This document shows, piece by piece, positions 45,951 through 57,000 of a stretch of DNA of 64,000 bases. The DNA is from Lytechinus variegatus (taxonomy: Eukaryota > Echinodermata > Echinoidea > Temnopleuroida > Toxopneustidae). Positions within the stretch are counted from its first letter, which is position 1, and every line of letters begins with the position of its first letter. The notes below the pieces were generated by a model. The model ran no database searches. It was not told the origin of the DNA and saw nothing but the letters and a program-made list of their open reading frames with translations. The stretch is taken from positions 13,040,640-13,104,639 of the forward strand of contig NC_054740.1 in NCBI RefSeq assembly GCF_018143015.1. The letters run 5' to 3'. The translations under genes and the position numbers were made by a program.

Positions 45951-46522
45951 CACGTTAAAAAGTGTTGTATAATCGCAGTTCCTTGAATGTCCTAGGTAAT
46001 TTGGCTAATCCAATTTAACAGAAATTGATACTACACTATAACCTTCACAACAATTTTTAGATTTTGCTTACGCAGACTGTTGATATTCCCGCCACTCATA
46101 ATTTCCTCGGGAATAATTCCTTTATCATAAGATGGTTGAGAAGAAAATACCAATCATTCGTTTGCGGCTTTGCATGTGTTGTAAGTGTAAGGCTCTATCT
46201 CTCACTAGATTTGTGACATAGAAGTAAAGTTAATTTCGATGGCGAAATTGGATATACTCTGATAATATACACAGAGGACACAGGAGACATTGAAGTTCTG
46301 GAGTATTTATTATTACCTCTCTTGAAGGTAGAGATAGTAATAATAATGATATTGAAGATACTGATATTCCAGATAATATCTATGAATTATATCGGTATAG
46401 TGTCCATATTTACAGTGTTATAATATTTATATTCAAAACGGTCAATTAATATGTGTCCCATGTCCATATACAATATTGTGGAAAATATATAAAATATGAA
46501 GAACGTTTTTTTTTATCCAAAT

Positions 46523-46914
46523 TAAAATCCATTGTCGGAACCAGGCCCCGCCCCTGAGCCGTCCGTCGATGCTTCTTCCTCGTATCCGCTCGACTCGAAA
46601 TAACCAGTCTGTCCCATTCCCTGACTCTCCTGATGTCATTTCTTCATATTGTCGGACGAGCTCTAACTCAAACTGCCGGTCCACATCCATACTTTCTGTC
46701 TTTCCTCATCGCTATCCGCGGGTTCATGTTTAACTCTATCTAATCTGCAGGATCGAATTGAAAATTTCTGCGTCGAGCCCGGTACATTATTTTGTTCCGT
46801 TCTATTTCGAAATCCCTCAAAATTTTCCCCAATATCATTTGATTTTGCAAGTATGTCCTGAAAATCCATATCTTTGAATTTACCAAGGAGGAATTCAATC
46901 TTATCGTTCACCAT
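46523..46914 (-). pseudogene. Frameshifted protein fragment (starts MVNDKIEFLLGK)
   Basis: The minus strand from 46914 encodes MVNDKIEFLLGKFKDMDFQD, then ILAKSNDIGENFEGFRN and VKHEPADSDEERQK. The frame then changes by one and continues MDVDRQFELELVRQYEEM, and a further shift reads YFESSGYEEEASTDGS to a stop near 46523. An acidic, helical protein broken by two shifts fits best. It resembles in style the N-terminal gag-like proteins of urchin DIRS-type retroelements, but this is a guess. A GTATGG donor-like site at the first shift is an alternative explanation. Confidence 0.4.
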
Positions 46915-46949
46915 GTCGATCGCTCCACTTGCTACATTAAATTTTGATA

Positions 46950-48400
46950 GTACGGTGTGTTCTTAACGTGAAAAAGCAGGACTCTCCTCTACACGGGGCC
47001 TCCATTTAACGTGCTATTCGAGAGAAATGTTTAGCTGATCAGAGACAAGTACTAATCTTTACATAGTCCCTTTGCGATTTCCCCTTAAATAACATCGTTT
47101 TTAATTCCTTCAGACTGGACGCCAATACAGAGGCAGAATCCAGAAAAGGATTCGGCTGCATCAGGGCGTGGGCGTATCCGGGTATACATCCGGATGTCTT
47201 TTTGCCCCATTATTAATGGTCTCTGCCAACGGAATGCGCATGCGTAAACAATCAAAACTTTTCTATCCATATCCAGCAGGTGGGGGAAGGGGGGGGGGTT
47301 ACGCCAACAGGATGTAGAAATCTATTGTGGTTTAGTACCAATCATGATATCAGGGCGTTTCATTTCTAAGATTTCTATTAGGCTTAGCTAATTTATATGC
47401 CTCCTTTATTGTCTCAATCTATAAACTAGTATAAAAAATGAAAGAAGAATAGTTTCAAAGAACAGTTTATATAAACACTTAACGAGTATGGTCTAATCTA
47501 ATAATAATAATTCGATTTATATACAGAAGATGCAATGCGCTGTTGGTGGCATAAGACAAGTTAAGGCTTATGTGTGTTTTTAGATGTTTTTTGAAGAGGT
47601 CAAGAGAAGAGAGGTTTCGGAGAGATAGAGGGAGTTTGTTCCAAAGAAACTGAATATAAACCCGATTTTAATTCTATATGATGTGTTTTACCTCATCATT
47701 AACTAGTGTGTGATCTCTTTTAAATTTCGAAATATACTATGCATGTCGGGATGCAATTCATTTTTCATTTTTTTTCGTAGTCGATGTCATGCAGTATTTC
47801 TAGTTTTACCTTTACTCCGAAAGCCTCCATTACAAAATGGCAGCGGTCACATTATAATTTTCAGTATTGGGAGGTGGAAAATAGTTCATAAAATTATCAT
47901 TTTTATTTGATTTTTCATCTGATATCATTTTTTTATCGAGGGCCCCATTGCAGAAACAAAAGTTGATTTTTAATCAATCAAAAACGTGTATTATATATAG
48001 AGAATTGCGCTTGATTTTGACTTGATATTTTTTAAAGATGTGTTCATACACAATTTTATCTGCTTTATCTACTCAACTTTACCTTAAGGGTTTCAAGGGA
48101 AGTTCATCCTGACGGTTAAGATATCATCAGACACATCCTCTCATAGAAAAAGTACTTTTATTCATCATAATGATATGAAATTTATTTTACATCAACACCT
48201 ATTATGAGCGGGCTGATTGCATAATCATTACGTCACAATTAAAACCTCTTTATCAAACCTTCACCAATATTCTATTATGATTTTGCTGATTTTTATTAAA
48301 TGCGACTGATAGTCCGGGTGAACTTTATCCCATTTAAGAATGTTGTATGACTTCAAGTCATACACTTCTTCATTACATTCCAGCACGATACTGCATGGAC
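46950..48400. other. Intergenic DNA, repeat fragments
   Basis: An NRF-1-like TGCGCATGCG occurs near 47234, upstream (minus-strand sense) of the fragment at 46914. A G run lies near 47289. Positions 47515-47650 hold a CGATTTATATACAGAAG...CAATGCGCTG repeat fragment. No gene is supported. Confidence 0.45.
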
Positions 48401-48403
48401 TGC

Positions 48404-48566
48404 TGGGGCCCGTAACGTTTCATAAAGGACTTACAACTGTTTGCCATTATGACAACTACCATGGTAACAAGGCTCAGCAGTCAATCAGAATCAAGGTTAC
48501 CATGGTAGTTGCCATAATATAATGGCAACGTAACAACAGTTGCAAGTCTTTCATGAAACGGTGTTT
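48404..48566. mobile_element. Palindromic MITE with TACCATGGTA hairpins
   Basis: Left CGTTTCATAAAGGACTTACA and right complementary GCAAGTCTTTCATGAAACG pair as inverted ends. Inside, ACTACCATGGTAACAAGG and its complement GGTTACCATGGTAGTTG form a second nested stem. It begins GGGGCCCG, like the GGGGCC-ended family. Confidence 0.7.
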
Positions 48567-49558
48567 TTGTGATGATGATTTGGGTAGAGTGGGGATGCAC
48601 TAACTGGTTGGTGATTCTTATTATGAACAACATGCAATTTAATATTGACAGGGTGTAACTTGGACTTTGAAGTGATATTTGTTTTGACAACTTATATTTC
48701 AATTTGTATCGAAAATGTCAATGATATTGGTCTGTTGGATCATAATGTATTCCTGTGTTGAAAATGGCACATCAAAAACTGTGTTATGTGGTTGACTCAT
48801 TGTGTTGATTAAAGATGAATTCTATTTTCAAATCATATCATTTCAGGCCAGGCAATTGTGATTTTCTTTTTTTAATTTGTATATTGTTTTAATTTAATTG
48901 AGCTTGTCTGTCGGCAGTAGATGTGAAAATACCGAGTGTGAGACCGAGAAAGTGAAGAAAGAGCGAGTGAGAGAGGGAGAGAGGGAGGGGAAAGGGAGAT
49001 AAAGTGTTTGTGAGATGGCCGGGGAGGGGGCGGGGGTTACAGAGGGGGAGAGAGGGAGAGAGAGGGAGAGAGAGCAAGATGTGAAATATAATATTACAAT
49101 GAAAGAAAGATGGAGAGGGATAGTCTAACCCGAAATCGGGCCAATACATAGACTCATTAGAAAATAACATGGGCCTGTTTCAAGAAGAAAAATTAGTAAT
49201 TATAAAAATGAATTATATCAATCAAAATCGTACAGATTAATTTACACATAATAATTGAACAATCGCGTTGGTTTCACTGCTTAACAACTTGGCCGGGGTA
49301 TTGATCTCCAAGCAGTTGGTCTACTACTCTACTCAGAAATTTTCATACCTCACGGGGTCAAAAAACTTATTAAAGGAAATATACTTTGTACAATTATAGC
49401 ATTTTTTTCCACCCGCGTTGCATTTCACTTTGTATATGACCAAATGTACATTTCGTCCACTTATAGTTTTTTTCTTATTACTTTACTTTAAATAAATCCA
49501 ACGATGCTTATAGGACTATGCCTGTTCATCGATTCAAGGGAATAAACTGTGTGCTCCA
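48567..49558. other. Intergenic DNA with (GA)n-rich tract
   Basis: Positions 48945-49080 are a purine-rich tract of GAGAGGGAGAG words. No gene. Confidence 0.6.
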
Positions 49559-49776
49559 CAGGGGCGGATCAAGGATTTCCGAAGGGGGGTGGGGATATTT
49601 TCCCCGAGTAAAATTCGACAAGCAAAAAAAAAGGTCTCACTTTCAAGGGGAGGGGGGGGGGCAGGGGGCATACTTTTGTTTTAACGGCATTTTTACGTTA
49701 CAAATTCTCATTGTGCCTCTCAAGGGGATGGGGGACACGAGACGGCTGTGCCCCCCCCCCCGTGGATCCGCCAATG
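49559..49776. mobile_element. Short element with GCGAGC-family termini only
   Basis: It starts CAGGGGCGGATCAAGG and ends CGTGGATCCGCCAATG. Flanks GTGCTCCA (49551-49558) and GTGCTACA (49777-49784) form an 8-base duplication with one mismatch. It has no GCGAGC motifs and is only 218 bases. Confidence 0.7.
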
Positions 49777-51169
49777 GTGCTACACACTACCAGTTTCAAT
49801 TAGTTGCATATGGCAAGACCGAAAATCTATTTCTCATAGTCGTAAACAAAAACAACGACCTTCCAATTATTATCAAGCAGATTCTTAACAGAATTTACAA
49901 AAGGTTCCGAAACCACATTTTGTTTTGCACTTTATTAAATGAAAATTGGATTTATATAAAACAACTGATCCATCTTACCGTGTATAGACTAATTGGATAT
50001 TAGAAGAAATGCACTGGCGTGGAGATGCGGTGGCTTTGGGGCCATGCCCATCCCCCCCAAAAAACACGACCAAGGGGGAAAAAGAAAAGAAAGAAAGAAA
50101 CGGGAAAGATTGAAATGTGTTATCTTCTGAATACAATGTCAAAATCTATCCAAAATTAAATTTGTTCTATCACTAAATTCGCTCGCTTCACTTATTTGCA
50201 TCTTTTTAGAACTTTTGCTCCATCCGCGAAATCTGCTCCCTATAGCTGGAAATTGAACGAAATGACAATTAGATCAAATGACATGTTTTTCGACTTGGTA
50301 GTAAACGAACTAGAAGTATACCATATGGGATGAGAATACAAACAGAAAGAAGATAGAGTGCAGAGAGTCGATCAACAATTCCCTAAATTTCATTAAATTT
50401 ACAGCAAAATAGGGGTAAACGTCCACTTTTTTTTTTTAGATGATTCAACACATATAACATAGGCGTAAGGGAAGTGGGGCTAGTGGAGGTATTTTCCTTG
50501 CCCCCCCCCCCACCCCAGGTCAAATAGGGGGACATAATTTAGTATCTTTCCGACCACCCCCAAAGAATAGCAACAAATAACAGCACTAATAATGATATTA
50601 ATGAAGGGCAAAGAAGAAAAAAACTAATAAAGCGTGTATTTCTGGGGAAAGGTTCTAAAGATTAGGAGGCCGCGCCCCTCCCTATTGACGGTGCAAAAAA
50701 GGAAAAGAAGAGAAAATGACGATGAAGAAAAAAAGTAGAATTAATAAGAATTAAAAATTAAGAAGAAGAAGAAGACGAATCGAAGAAGAAAAAGAAGGAG
50801 GAGCTGCTCGTCTGTGACGTCAAATAATAAAAACCTTGAAAATTCATTTGTAATAATTTTAGTTTATAATTTATTTTTTTTGGGAAAATTTCCACAATAA
50901 TTTCTCGATTGTTTTGTGCATGATTAATCCATTTATAGTAACTTATCAAAGTTGCACTTCCCTTTAATTAAGTTCAAGTTCGTCTTTATTATCCATATCG
51001 GAAATTTGTTTTGTTCATAACTTCCGGACAACTTCCCGTCAATAAACATCAAAATGAAGTATTGAACATGCAAATGATTATATCATGAGAGGGCCCGGAG
51101 GGGGCCTAGCTACTCTCCGGCCTACACGGGGCCTTGAATCTGCATTTTTAAGTCTCAACATATGCTCAA
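49777..51169. other. Intergenic DNA with homopolymer-rich repeat scraps
   Basis: C-tract fragments occur at 50040-50070 and 50495-50520, (GAA)n at 50760-50800, and a reversed LINE-tail-like AAGTTCAAGTTCGTCTTTAT at 50971. No gene. Confidence 0.5.
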
Positions 51170-53650
51170 AGGGGAACGAAACCTTTGGAACAAATAGGCT
51201 TGTGTAGAAACAGAAAAATCAAAAAATAAGAATAAAGAAAGTTTGAGAAATATCGGACAAATAATGAGAAAGTTATGAGCATTTGAATATTGCAATCACT
51301 AATGCTATGGAGATCCTCCTGTTGGCAATGCGACAAGGATGTGTGATGTCACTGATGAACAACTTTCCCTATGGTGGACTATAAAATACCCTCAAAATGT
51401 CTCTTTTTGCTTTTTCTTATGATGATACAAACTCTTTATCCATGATGTATTCTTAAAAAGTATGTATTACATGCCCTCATGGAGAAAGAACACATGATCT
51501 ATGGATAGATGTGATAAAAGAGGCAATTCAAGTGAAATATATACTAAAGTAATGGGGAGAGTTGTTCACAAGTGACATCACACATCTTTGTCGCATTGCC
51601 AATTTGCTATCTCCATAGCATTAGTGATCGCAATATTCAAATGCTCATAACTTTCTCATTATTTGTCCGATTTTTCTCAAACTTTTGTTGATCTGGGGCC
51701 TGTTGCATGACGAGATGAGCGATACGTAGGAACGTCCTAGGACCATTCTTCCGAGATAGGAAGATTGGCGACAAATCAGCGCTTTCCGTTTCACGAAGGT
51801 AATTTTGTCTTCCAAGTCCGCGACATCGTTTTATATCGATAGTATCGGAAAAATATTTAGTCTTCATCGTCACCTGAACCTTTTATTTTGGAATGACGAC
51901 TTTTCATAAAATCATTTATTTCAATAAAAGGAGATCAAATGATGTTTTAATTATTAATGATCGTTGAATTGATGTATGGAGCTTACTTCATGAGGTAAAA
52001 AGAGAAAAAAATGAAGATTCACAAACATAACTGAATAAAATCGAAATTGTCATTATTTGCCTTATTTATAACACGGTGTCCGTTTAGAGACACCTTTCAT
52101 TGATATTTCAACGAAAGAGACCCTTGTCCGATATAAAAATTGATTTAACTAAGTAATTTCGACATTTTACTTGTTCAATATTCTGTATTTTTAAAGAATA
52201 CTTATATATAGTGATAATTTTGCAAATTATGTGTTAATATGTTATTTGTAGAGGTAAAAATAGGGTTTGAATGGGGTAAACAAAATCAACAGTGTCTGAT
52301 TGTATGAGACTAAAAAGGAAAATATGAGAGGCTGCGTGTGAAAAATCAAATTTATTTATTTTATTTGTTAGATATAACGCAAGAAATACAAATGTGAGTG
52401 TTTAGAGTATAAACATACCTCAGTTGCATGAAAAGTAACCGAAGACAAGAAACATGAACATTGCTGCAAACATGTTCCAATGAATAAAGTCGTGCTTTGC
52501 AATAATTATTAAAACATAGAAAAAGTTGTGCAATCCGCAATGGAAAAAATGCTATTAACAGAAATAATGCTAAAAATTACAACGATCATAAACGTTGGTA
52601 ATATTTAAAGTTGATCACTTAATTTATGGAAGCTTATAATTATAATAATATAAGATTTAAGAATATACAAAATATGTTCAACGTTTCAATTCTTTTAACA
52701 TGACATAATATATAGGAGCCGAAAGGGGCCTACCCTATGATTTGAAATGTGCCTATTCGCATGGTCTTTCCATAATATTTTATTTGATGAACTTATCTTC
52801 ATTTGTAATTATTGTGATGGATTCGTAAGCTATAGGTCTAATCTGTATCTTAAATTCAATTAGCTATTTTGTTACTGCATTGTTTGTTTCACTGTATCCC
52901 ATATCCAAGAATTAATTTTCATTGATTAAAATTAATCTCATCAAAAAATAATAATCATAATGGAAATGAAATAAAAATAAATTTAGCATGTTTAACATCT
53001 TAGTTTTGTATTATTCCTTTTTTTTAGCTGAACGTAATAAATACTTTTTTTCCTTTTTTTCATGTTGTTTAATTGTCTACAATGAGAAAGCATGAGCGGT
53101 CAGAGAGATAGTGCAGTGCTGCCCATTTCGATAGTTCAAGTTTATTTTCTTTTTTAATGGAATAGGGGTGGGGATAGGACGGAGGGAGAATAAAAGAAAA
53201 CATATTTAAAAAAAATTGGGCCTACATTACCCCCGGAGAAGTTAAAATGACATCCGTTTTTGGTCGTCTTGTCGACCTGAAATTGATGACAACTAGCCCC
53301 TGCACACAAAGAATAACTTGGCGCCATCCCAGATAAAATGCATCATCAACCCCCTAAAATATATGTTTAAAGGTGATATGTCAGTGTGGCTTGCCGTAAA
53401 CGCATTTTCTCTCAATGCCGACGGTGGCGGGCGGTGTGCAAAGAAGATCATGCCTACGTAGGACATGTCTGGAGGTGTCTTTCCAAGGACCATTCTTCGT
53501 ATCGCCCAAATCGGCTTTGTGAAACAGTTGAGCGATATCTCGTTCTTACGTAGAATGGTTCTACGAAAGACCATTTCATGCAACAGGCCCCAGTTCTTTG
53601 ATCTTTCTGTTTTCACACAAGCTATCTTGTTCCAATGGTTTCATTCTCCT
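51170..53650. mobile_element. TCAA-flanked MITE split by a 1.9-kb insertion
   Basis: The left end AGGGGAACGAAACC and right end GGTTTCATTCTCCT are flanked by TCAA (51166-51169, 53651-53654). The left 520 bases are self-complementary in the centre (GATGTGTGATGTCACT versus AGTGACATCACACATC). The right terminal ~57 bases lie beyond the insertion. Unbroken length would be about 580 bases. Confidence 0.8.
51693..53593. mobile_element. 1.9-kb TIR element (CTGGGGCCTGTTGCATGA)
   Basis: Perfect 18-base inverted ends CTGGGGCCTGTTGCATGA sit at 51693 and at 53593 (complement). Subterminal words (CGTAGGA...CCATTCTTC) recur in both flanks. The centre is AT-rich with no credible frame. It lies inside the TCAA MITE. 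The target duplication is not clear. Confidence 0.8.
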
Positions 53651-53747
53651 TCAAGGATGTATATCCCAACTCCTGGCCCCTAGCTATACCCCAGCTTTTA
53701 GCTCTTCGAGCAGCCGCTCGGAGAATTAGGGGATGAGTAGGCACCAT

Positions 53748-53785
53748 AGAGATGTATATTATTGATATCAATGATATACATCTCT
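53748..53785. repeat. 38-bp near-perfect palindrome
   Basis: AGAGATGTATAT and ATATACATCTCT flank a central ATTGATATCAAT palindrome with one mismatched pair. It lies about 220 bases upstream of the SLC30A9 start. It could be a hairpin or a dimeric factor site. Confidence 0.75.
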
Positions 53786-53799
53786 AAAATATGGTAGGC

Positions 53800-54004
53800 C
53801 GTAGGCACTATTCTTTTTTGTTTGTTTGCTGTATCCGCTTCTCTGGACCGACCACTCGGGCAGGCCCGGTACGTCCGGCTCCGCGGCGGTGGTCGGTTTT
53901 CGGTTATTCGGACATTAAATGCGATTTCCGAATCACCGAATGTCATGACTCATGTGATGAATGTTTTAACGAGTTTTGAATGAATTTTACTCTATTTTGA
54001 CAAA
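53800..54004 (+). promoter_or_regulatory. Putative promoter and 5' UTR of SLC30A9
   Basis: This GC-richer stretch lies directly before the first ATG, in otherwise AT-rich DNA, with several CpGs around 53850-53900. An AP-1-like TGACTCA occurs near 53945, followed by an AT-rich leader up to the tandem ATG ATG at 54005. No TATA box is evident. The role is inferred from position and composition only. Confidence 0.4.
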
Positions 54005-54098
54005 ATGATGCTTCGACGGATTTCAAGTCGGTCGCCATTCGCTTTACTTTGCAGCAAAGCTTACATGGACAGCAGCATACATCATGTTTTAAATCCAG
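54005..54098 (+). CDS. SLC30A9: SLC30A9 exon 1 (presequence)
   Basis: It encodes 31 residues plus one base, beginning with two consecutive ATG codons. The peptide holds several Arg/Lys/Ser/Leu residues and almost no acids, as expected for a mitochondrial targeting sequence. The donor is CCAG|GTAAAC. The leftover G joins TA at 57578 to form a Val codon. Confidence 0.8.
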
Positions 54099-57000
54099 GT
54101 AAACTTGTCAAGTTCTCTTCCACTGTGTCCCACATGCTGGAATTTATGTTGGTTATTTGCAAGCCTAAACTAGGTCCAACTTACTCATTCAAAAAAATTC
54201 AATGAACAATGAACAAGGTTATGATATAACCTTGTTATCTGTTGTATCTCCATGTGAGGCAAAATAAGGGTGGCAAATGCTTGATTTTTTTACACTCACA
54301 CTTTCCATTGGCATTACACCTATCATGTTAATTATTCATCAATACAACAACTTCATGAACTTGGCTCTTCTTCGATATGTGCCAACAGACTTGCTAGTCC
54401 ATATAAAGACACGGAACTAAAATACGTGGTCATGGTCTAGAGCGTACATTCTTTTAGGTGTTTCAAAGTATGGGATCTGAAAGTGTCTGAGGTGTTTCAG
54501 TAAATTTGATGCTTTAAATAATTTTTTTCTTAATTTCAAATAGAGATTGAATAATGAAAATTTTCTTGCCATATACCCAATTGTTGTGTGTCCGGACAGG
54601 TTGGTGTACGGACGATCAATTTTAGAAAGTCATTTGGAAAAATTTACAAGTGAAGTTTCATCAAGTTTTAGTACAAAATGTTAGGAAATATTGTAGAGAA
54701 CAAAATAGAGGATGATTACAGCTATTGAATTGATATTTTTAGTGTAATCCAAAGACAAAAAAAGAATGCTTCAAAATTATAAAGTGTCCGGACACCCAAC
54801 CTTCCATCCTACATACTTTCCACCATTAGAGGGTGTACACAAAAATATGCCAAAAATTCAAGTTTTTGAGCGCTCTGGTGAATTCAGAAATTATTCCCAA
54901 GTTCTAATGAAAAATAAATTGCAACTGTAAAGGAAATTAGTAATTTTGGTCACAAAAGTGATATTTTAATGATTTTTATAAGTGTATGCTCTGTACAGCA
55001 TTAGCATACCATAGTCATACCTGTAGGATGGTTGCAGTGGACAACTTAGAATCGAATCTAGGCCCACTAAAAATGTATGATGGGCCTTATCGTGAATTTT
55101 GTCACCTCTCTTCTCGTGTTTGTCATTGTGTGCACGCTCTTTGTGTACAGAGTTAATGGGAGTGGAAAGAAGTCACCACCACTGACGAAATAAGCGGCAA
55201 TGAATGGATTGGTGACTTAACACGTCCACGATAATGTAGGTATTACGTATGTGACAACTGACAAAAAATGAAAATCATCAAATATCAATAAATTTGGCAT
55301 TCTTTAAAAGCTCTTAAAAAAACCTTTCAAATGATACCAAGAACTCTAATTTTCATTAAGAAATTATACAGTTATTCCAGTTTAAGTCACACATATTCAT
55401 CCAAATATTTGTTTATTGACGTGCATTGTCTTAATGTAAAGTCAATGGAATACAAAACCAATTTTTGTGACCTTTTTGAACCCAAGTCTTCAACAGGCTC
55501 TAACTTTTTTGTTTTTGAGCCCTGTGAAGTAATTTACGTAAACTGGGGGGACTTTGGACACAACAGAAAAAACTATTGTTTCATTTACATTTTTGTCTCA
55601 CCTGCATAGCAGAGTGAGACTATAGGCGCCGCTTTTCTGACGGCGGCGGCGGCGTCAACATCAAATCTTAACCTGAGGTTAAGTTTTTGAAATGACATCA
55701 TAACTTAGAAAGTATATGGACCTAGTTCATGAAACTTGGCCATTAGGTTAATCAAGTATTACTGAACATCCTATTAGAGTTTGATGTCACATGACCAAGG
55801 TCAAAGGTCATGTAGGGTCAATGAACTTAGACCATGTTGGAGGAATCAGCATTGAAATCTTAACCTGAGGTTAAGTTTTTGAAATGTCATCATAACTTAG
55901 AAAATATATGGACCTAGTTCATGAAACTTGGACATAAGGTTAATCAATTATCACTGAACATCCTGCGTGAGTTTTATGTCACATGACCAAGGTCAAAGGT
56001 CATTTAGGGTCAATGAACTTTGGCCGAATTGGGGGTATCTGTTGAATTCCCGTCATAACTTTGACAGTTTATGGATCTGATTCATGAATCATGGACATAA
56101 TAGTAATCAAGCATCACTGAACATTTTGTGCAAGTTTCAGGTCTCATGATTAAGGTCAAAGGTCATTTAGGGTCAATGAACTTTGGCCGAATTGGGGGTA
56201 TCTGTTGAAATACCATCATAACTTTGAAAGTTTATTGGTCTAGTTCATTAAACTTGGACATTAGAGTAATCAAGTATCACTGAACATCCTGTGCGCATTT
56301 CAGGTCACATGACCAAGGTCAAAGGTTAATGAACTTTGGCCGAATTGGGTGTATCTGTTGAATTACCATCATAACTTTGAAAGTTTATAGATCTGATTCA
56401 TGAATCTTGGAAATAAGAGTAATCAAGTATCACTGAACATCCTGTGCGAGTTTCAATTCACATGATCAAGGTCAAAGGTCATGTAAGGTCAATGAACTTT
56501 GGCCATGTTGGGTTTTTTTGTTGAATAACCATCATATCTCTGTAAGTTTATTGGTCTAGTTCATAAAAAGTGGACATAAAAGTAACCATGTATCACTGAA
56601 CATCTTGTGCGAGTTAGAGTAGTTTTCAAAGTCAGCACTGATGCTATATTGAACCTCGTGATTTAGGTGAGACGGCCAGAGGCATTCCACTTGTTTCCTT
56701 TTACTATTGCCATTAATTTTTTTCTGTATTTTATTTTAATAGGAGAATATGTGATTATTATGAATGACCATTGTGCTTTTGTATGGCATTACCTTATATG
56801 GATTTTCTACTTTTCTTTGAGGGGTCCATAAAATGCTTGATTTTTATGGCTGTCAAACTTTTGGTACTCGAGCAATATAGAAGAATGGAAGCTCAAGCCT
56901 TTTGGTTGGATAGTGAGCATTAAGGGATCATGAACCCACCTGTATAGTCATGATGTCTGACCACCCTTACAAATCTGAAAATAGGCTATGTCCAATCTCA

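Noticed and set aside
48889..49170. Pro/Leu/Ser-rich minus-strand frame
   Set aside because: Translation of the (GA)n-rich tract.
49518..50003. 161-codon + strand frame
   Set aside because: It runs through a G-tract MITE and AT-rich DNA, has low-complexity residues and no splice or domain signal.
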